DNA of 64,000 nucleotides, from positions 712,123 to 776,122 of the forward strand of contig JAJEKB010021185.1 of NCBI GenBank assembly GCA_022393335.1. The letters run 5' to 3'. This document shows positions 58,808 to 64,000 of this stretch, piece after piece (position 1 is the first letter of the stretch; each line of letters opens with the position of its first letter). The position numbers and the translations under genes are program-made. The stretch is from Macrotrachela quadricornifera (Eukaryota > Rotifera > Eurotatoria > Philodinida > Philodinidae). The notes beneath the pieces were generated by a model. It did no database searches. It was not told the DNA's origin and worked only from the letters and a program-made list of their open reading frames with translations.

Positions 58808-61800
58808 CTAAAAGTAAATTTGTCTTTCCATCCATCCATCAGGATGTTTCCGAATGAGATGTTTACGCACTTCATCATAGATTAAAATCAAAAAAGCAGA
58901 GAACAATGCCGGAAACCACCAACGAAATCTATTTTGAAATTTAATTTGAAAAATATATTAAAAATCATAACAATTCTTACTTCACTGGATAAATATTGAA
59001 AATTGTACCTAAACAAGGCATGTAGGAGACAATTGCAACTAGGAGAATTTCAAATATAAGCACACCATTTAATATGTGATTCCTATTCAATTATAAATAT
59101 ATTCGTTTCTTATCGGGTTGGTTGAGTTTTTTACAGTAAACTTACTTCATGCCTTGTTTTAGAATAGAATTTCGTCGAGTTTTGCATATGATCAATATAG
59201 CCCATTGACAAATGATGATAGCGATAAAAAAAGCACTTTGACATGTAAATTCAAGTTGTTTGCGTTGTTCATAAGTCTTAAAAAACAAGTTTTATTTGTG
59301 TTGAATAAAAGAAGAAATACGAACCCATTCTCGACCATAGGAATCTTGAAGATCATTGACATATTTTGATTCCCATGATTTTCTTAAACCAAAAAGACGC
59401 GACGGTAAAAAGCCGTTCTCGGCCATGATCATGAAATAGGTAAATAATCCAGCAGCAGCTTGAATGAATCCAATTGGTCCGTGGGTCATCAATATAAGAC
59501 TAGAAAGATAAATAATATGTTTACTTTTCGATTGAATGTAATATGCTCTTTACCGTTTGTTTACAAGTCGATCATGTTGTGGATTTCTTGGTCGTCTCGT
59601 CATAATATCTGTTTCCGCTTCTTCATAAGCTAATGAGATGGCCGATATCATAGTTAACAGATCGATAAACAAAATAGTATTTGTTCGCAGTGTTAATGGT
59701 ATACCCATAAAAAAATATATGAAAAATGGAGTCATTTTTGGAATGTTCGATGTCAACATGTAAGCAATTGATTTTTTTAAATTATCAAAAATTAAACGAC
59801 CTTGTTCAACACCCGTTACAATCGAAGCGAAATTGTCATCCAATAAGGTCATATCTGCTACTTCTCTATTCGTATCCGAACCGGTAATACCTGCATGTAT
59901 CGATCAATCTATTCGAGATAATGATAAAAAAAAGAAAAGCGCGAACAAACCCATAGCAATTCCTATATCAGCTTTTTTCATAGCTGGTGCATCGTTTAAA
60001 CCATCGCCTATCATAGCCACAATAGCATCTTGTCGTTGACATCCTAAGTAGAGAACTGATTGTAATATCTCTCTATCGATAATATCACGCTCACTTTCGA
60101 CAATAGTAATTTTTTGTTGAGGAGATGTTCGTGCAAAGACAATCTCTAGATGATTTCTCAAAAGTGCGTCGATTTCACCTGGTGACATACTTCTGAGATC
60201 ATTGCCATGAATAACACATGCCTTAGCGTCACTTGGATTGATTTCTTCTAGAGGAACGCCCAAACGTCCAGCAATATCTTCGATTGTTTCTGTGCCTTCT
60301 GAAATAATGCCCGTAGCACGTGCAATGGCTGTAGCCGTGATTGGATGATCACCGGTCACCATAATTACTTTGATTCCAGCCGAACGACATTTAGCTATTC
60401 TACTCTCAAGGAAAAAAAGATTGATGTTGTGCAAAATCTACATATGAAATCGTGAAATCCTGCAGGATATTGTGCAGCGCCATATTTTGAGATTATACGA
60501 ATATTTTATATCACTCTAATAATTTTCAGTGTTGTCTCTCATCAAAAATTCACTTGCCGAAATTTTGTCACAAGAGTTGTGAAACACCTTCAAATAATTG
60601 GTGAAAAAACAGAATCCAAAAGCGGACCGAAACGAACGGAATTTGAACTATTCAGTCTGATTCCAGTCGTATTGAATCAATTCTGAAGCTGTTTCGGAGG
60701 TATCACTCAAACCTGAAAACTTCCGTTTTGTTTCGAGTCCTAATGTGAAACTAGTTAACGCTTTGCAGATTGCAAGGCTTTAAACAAACTTTTCCGAAAA
60801 GTTTCTATTTCTGGTTTATAGTTCCGTAAATCAACACTTCGTGAAATCGAGGAATAGATAGTTTATTGGGTAATCACATCGATAGGTCGATAGAAATAGG
60901 TGAAAGAGTAAGTACTCTATCAATTAGTGAGTTAATCAGCTTTTCACAGTGCCAATCGCAAATCTCGAGATGTATAAAAGTTAAGCTGTAGTTACATACA
61001 TGTGCAGGTCGAAAGCTCAGTTCCACTACTCGAGTTGTACATTTCTAGGAAATAGATAGATAGTTACGTAAATACATATCTACACGTACACAGAGAATAG
61101 CCTTCATCATTGTAGATGTGCGATAGAAAAGATTTTAAAAAAAAAGGAGACTTTGCGCTAAACTCTTTGCTAGCTAAACCATTTGAGGATTTAGTATCTG
61201 TACTCGATAAGCAATCCTCAAAGGTTTGATATGATGCGAATTTTTTTACAGTGCATAAAACAAAAGCAAGAATGAAAGCGATGCAAATAAAATGGCGAGG
61301 ATACTGACGCATCAGGTACAGCTGCTCTTGGTGGATCGACCATCGACATGAGACCGAGGAAACGAAGATTGCCAAGTGGGAAATTAACTTGCTCTTCGTC
61401 AAATTGATAACCTTTCGGAAAAATATGGCCTGGCAGACGCAAATCACAGAAACCTAATACTCGTTCTCCCAAACTTCCCAATTCCATAAAAGCTTGGTTG
61501 AATGCATTTCGCCAATCTGTCGATATATTAAATACAATGACCAATATTTATTACCAAATAAAACAAACTTACATTCATTCATTTCAATATCTGTGCCATC
61601 GATATATATAGTTGAACATCTTTCAAGAATTCGTTCAGGAGCTCCTTTCATCACCAGTAAATAAGGCCGAGAATCGACTTCATTTTTATTGTCAGTATGC
61701 AATTCATGAATTGATACTTGATATTTATTTGTTGAATTAAATGGAATTTCACACACTTTTCGATTGATCTCACGGAATTTGATCACATTGCTAATCTAAA

Positions 61801-63941
61801 CATATTAGAAATGATAAGAGAATAGTCATTTAAAGAATATGGACTGACAGATAGTTCAACACATTTAAGTAAAGCCGCTTCGGACGCATCACCATAGCAT
61901 TGACGTTGTAACACTGGCTGCGCTAAATTTTCTGGATCTTGTTGGAAATCAGCTCGATTACACAACATGGCACAACGTGCCAGAGCGAACCAACCAGGTG
62001 CATCCTTGTCAAAGGTGGCATCTTAATTTCTCAAATATCATTTTTTCCTAGCTCTTCCTTGATGAGAAATCACTCACTTTGTTGATATTCACTGGTATCT
62101 GCTTCAACGATTCGATTATCAAACCACATATGAGCAACTGTCATCCGACTTTGTGTCAATGTACCAATTTTATCCGCACAGATGATCGATGTTGAACCGA
62201 GAGTTTCTATAGCTTCTAAATTTTTCACCAAACAATTCTTTTTGGCCAATCGTTTCGCTATTAATGTTAAACATATCTAAAGCATTAATCAGAGAAAAAA
62301 TTTATTTGTAATTCTTTTCCAACAGTCACTATTTACCATCACGGTGGCGTAAAAACCTTTTGGCACAATGGCAATGATAATACTAACGAGAAAAATGACT
62401 GCTTCGACGAATGAATAACCGAGAATAAGTGAGATGATAAAGAAGGAAATACTCATAAAGATGGCTGTAGCAGTGATGATATAGATAAAGTGAACGATCT
62501 CTTTATTAATTGGCATACCATTTGTGGATAGACTCGAAGTATTATTCATCATCCGACCCATTACGGAATAATCACCCGTACGAATGACAAGACCTTTGGC
62601 GATACCTAATTCATTTATAAATGTGAAGGGAATGTTGTACAAGAAATATTGAACTAACCGTTCACTGCAAAGGTGGTGGAAAAAGCCAGATTTTTCGTTT
62701 CCAATACATTGTCATTGGTAAATTCAGGTGAACGCAATTGTGGTTCTGATTCTCCGGTCATGGAAGAATTGTCGACTTTGAAGTCATGCGATTCAAGGAT
62801 GCGAATGTCAGCTATCCATGCAGAAAGTAAAATGAAAACTCATTTTATTAAAAGGAACTAACCAGGCACTCGATCACCAAATTTGATTTCGACAATATCA
62901 CCCACTACTAATTCTTCAGTTCGTATATTCATCCGTGTACCCTCACGAATAACAAGTGCTTGCTACATGGAGAAAACAAGATTACCATGTAAAGATGTGC
63001 AAACTATATACTTACTAAAGGGGCCCTATAATGCAGCAGAACATCTATGAAACAGATTATTTCAAAGAAATTATCTTACAAGTTTTTGAACGAATCCACG
63101 ATTCGTGAGCATTTTGCATCTTGATAGTATGAAAAGCAGCCAGTAACAATTACTATAACGATCAACGCTATGCCAAACCATAACTAAATTTTTTTTAAAA
63201 TGTATATATGTTACGAAATGACTGTTTATATGTACATTGTCACTTGATGCATCTTCATGATATATGACAACTACAATGCCGTGTGCAATAAAGCATAAAA
63301 TATCACTGACCAAAAGTAGAAACCCAAAGTAGCCAAACATATGTCTACAAAATTTTATCCATTCTGGTTTTGTCTTCGGCAGTGACAACGCATTAGGACC
63401 ATCACGACCGAGCACTTCATGAGCTTCAGCATTTGATAAACCCTATATACTAGTAAACATTTCGCATTGAACTGATGATTTGTCACACTCACTGTGTTCG
63501 AATTGGTATTATACCGAAGGTAGAGTTCAACAAGATCGAGTTTATGCTCATCCTAAAGTCACAAAATAAAAATCATTCTTTGAATCACTTTTACTTTAGA
63601 TACATAATTTTAAAAAAATGTTCTAAAGATAATCGGTAGAAGAAAATGAAACAAAATATTGTTTACATAACAAAGTAATAATTGGATTAATATTTTTACT
63701 TACAATTTCCATTCCTTGTTTGAAGTTTTCCAAATTATCTTCTTTCTTCTCTATCTTATTCTTGCTCTTTGGAATTGTCATTTTCGTTATTTCACTTGAT
63801 TTCTTTTTGGATTCTTCATCATCGTCATTGACGTTATTTATCGATGATTGTCGGACATCTCTTCTGCGAGCCTGTAGTGTTTTTTTTCAGAAGAGCAAAC
63901 ATTTAAATACAGACAGATTTATTTTTAAAAAAACCTACCAT
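58808..63941 (-). CDS. Na+/K+-ATPase alpha-like P2C ATPase, divergent, 20 exons
   Basis: Exons: 63939-63941 (ATG), 63704-63871, 63493-63552, 63236-63442, 63080-63183, 63016-63025, 62863-62962, 62659-62811, 62337-62605, 62078-62276, 61849-62021, 61573-61795, 61309-61516, 60095-60402, 59951-60043, 59554-59890, 59325-59499, 59146-59276, 58981-59082, 58808-58928. All phases agree: 1,047 residues, near the usual 1,020. P-type ATPases of this group pump cations across the plasma membrane through an aspartyl phosphate. [25 protein letters not shown] and GDGLNDAP are intact. However, M4 PEGL is PKGF (K351), M5 NIPE is NIPK (K811), the second M6 Asp is deleted (IDLLTMIS), M8 WADL is WAIL, and the phosphorylation loop is D393-K-I-G. 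Most introns are about 50-60 bp; the one before exon 14 is about 0.9 kb. The first exon may extend past the window. Confidence 0.88.
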
Positions 63942-64000
63942 AAGAGACTTTGTTTCTAAATGAAGGTAATGTTCACACCAAAAAATGTAGGATTGTAGGA

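Noticed and set aside
1..64000. tRNA, rRNA, CRISPR or telomeric repeats
   Set aside because: I looked for tRNA T-loop and anticodon-arm patterns, regular spacer arrays and G-rich telomere repeats and saw none that I could support by eye.

Overview
The window is AT-rich animal DNA. Its genes have many short introns (about 50-65 bp) and it carries a dense, varied set of old transposons. A bdelloid rotifer (Rotaria/Adineta type) is the best guess. The basis is a membrane-anchored NHL-repeat protein with a threonine stalk, several Penelope-like relics, many DNA-transposon superfamilies and an FMRFamide-type GPCR. This is inference; nothing was searched.

Layout. 0.25-2.4 kb: one arm of a foldback repeat, then a 7TM receptor (+). 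3.4-5.1 kb: a palindromic MITE and two tandem arrays. 7.6-16.7 kb: one degenerate satellite of about 93 bp per unit, with a higher-order duplication. 18.0-19.3 kb: a non-coding transposon with RSS-like CACAGTG termini and a perfect 5-bp target duplication. 20.0-24.8 kb: broken hAT and Tc1-like transposases. 25.2-39.1 kb: an 11-exon NHL-repeat gene (+) whose large introns hold a mariner MITE, a Penelope-like relic and a long inverted repeat. 40.0-46.7 kb: another Penelope-like relic (-), a broken piggyBac with both ends, and an intact mariner (-) with both ends. 50.8-51.5 and 57.5-58.1 kb: two foldback elements of one family. 52.8-54.7 kb: a two-exon, two-pass membrane protein (+). 55.1-56.8 kb: a nested palindrome. 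58.8-63.9 kb: a complete 20-exon Na+/K+-ATPase alpha-like gene (-).

Only four cellular genes are well supported: the GPCR, the NHL protein, the two-pass protein and the ATPase. They show no operon-like relation; three of them encode membrane receptors or surface proteins and one a divergent pump. The ATPase was rebuilt exon by exon with consistent splice phases to 1,047 residues. It keeps the ATP-handling motifs but has lost most ion-binding carboxylates: M4 and M5 Glu are Lys, one M6 Asp is deleted and M8 Asp is Ile. The phosphorylation motif reads DKIG instead of DKTG. It is probably not an ordinary sodium pump. The other leading result is the RSS-like element at 18.0-19.3 kb, whose two ends share a heptamer and a second block at spacings that differ by exactly 10 bp.
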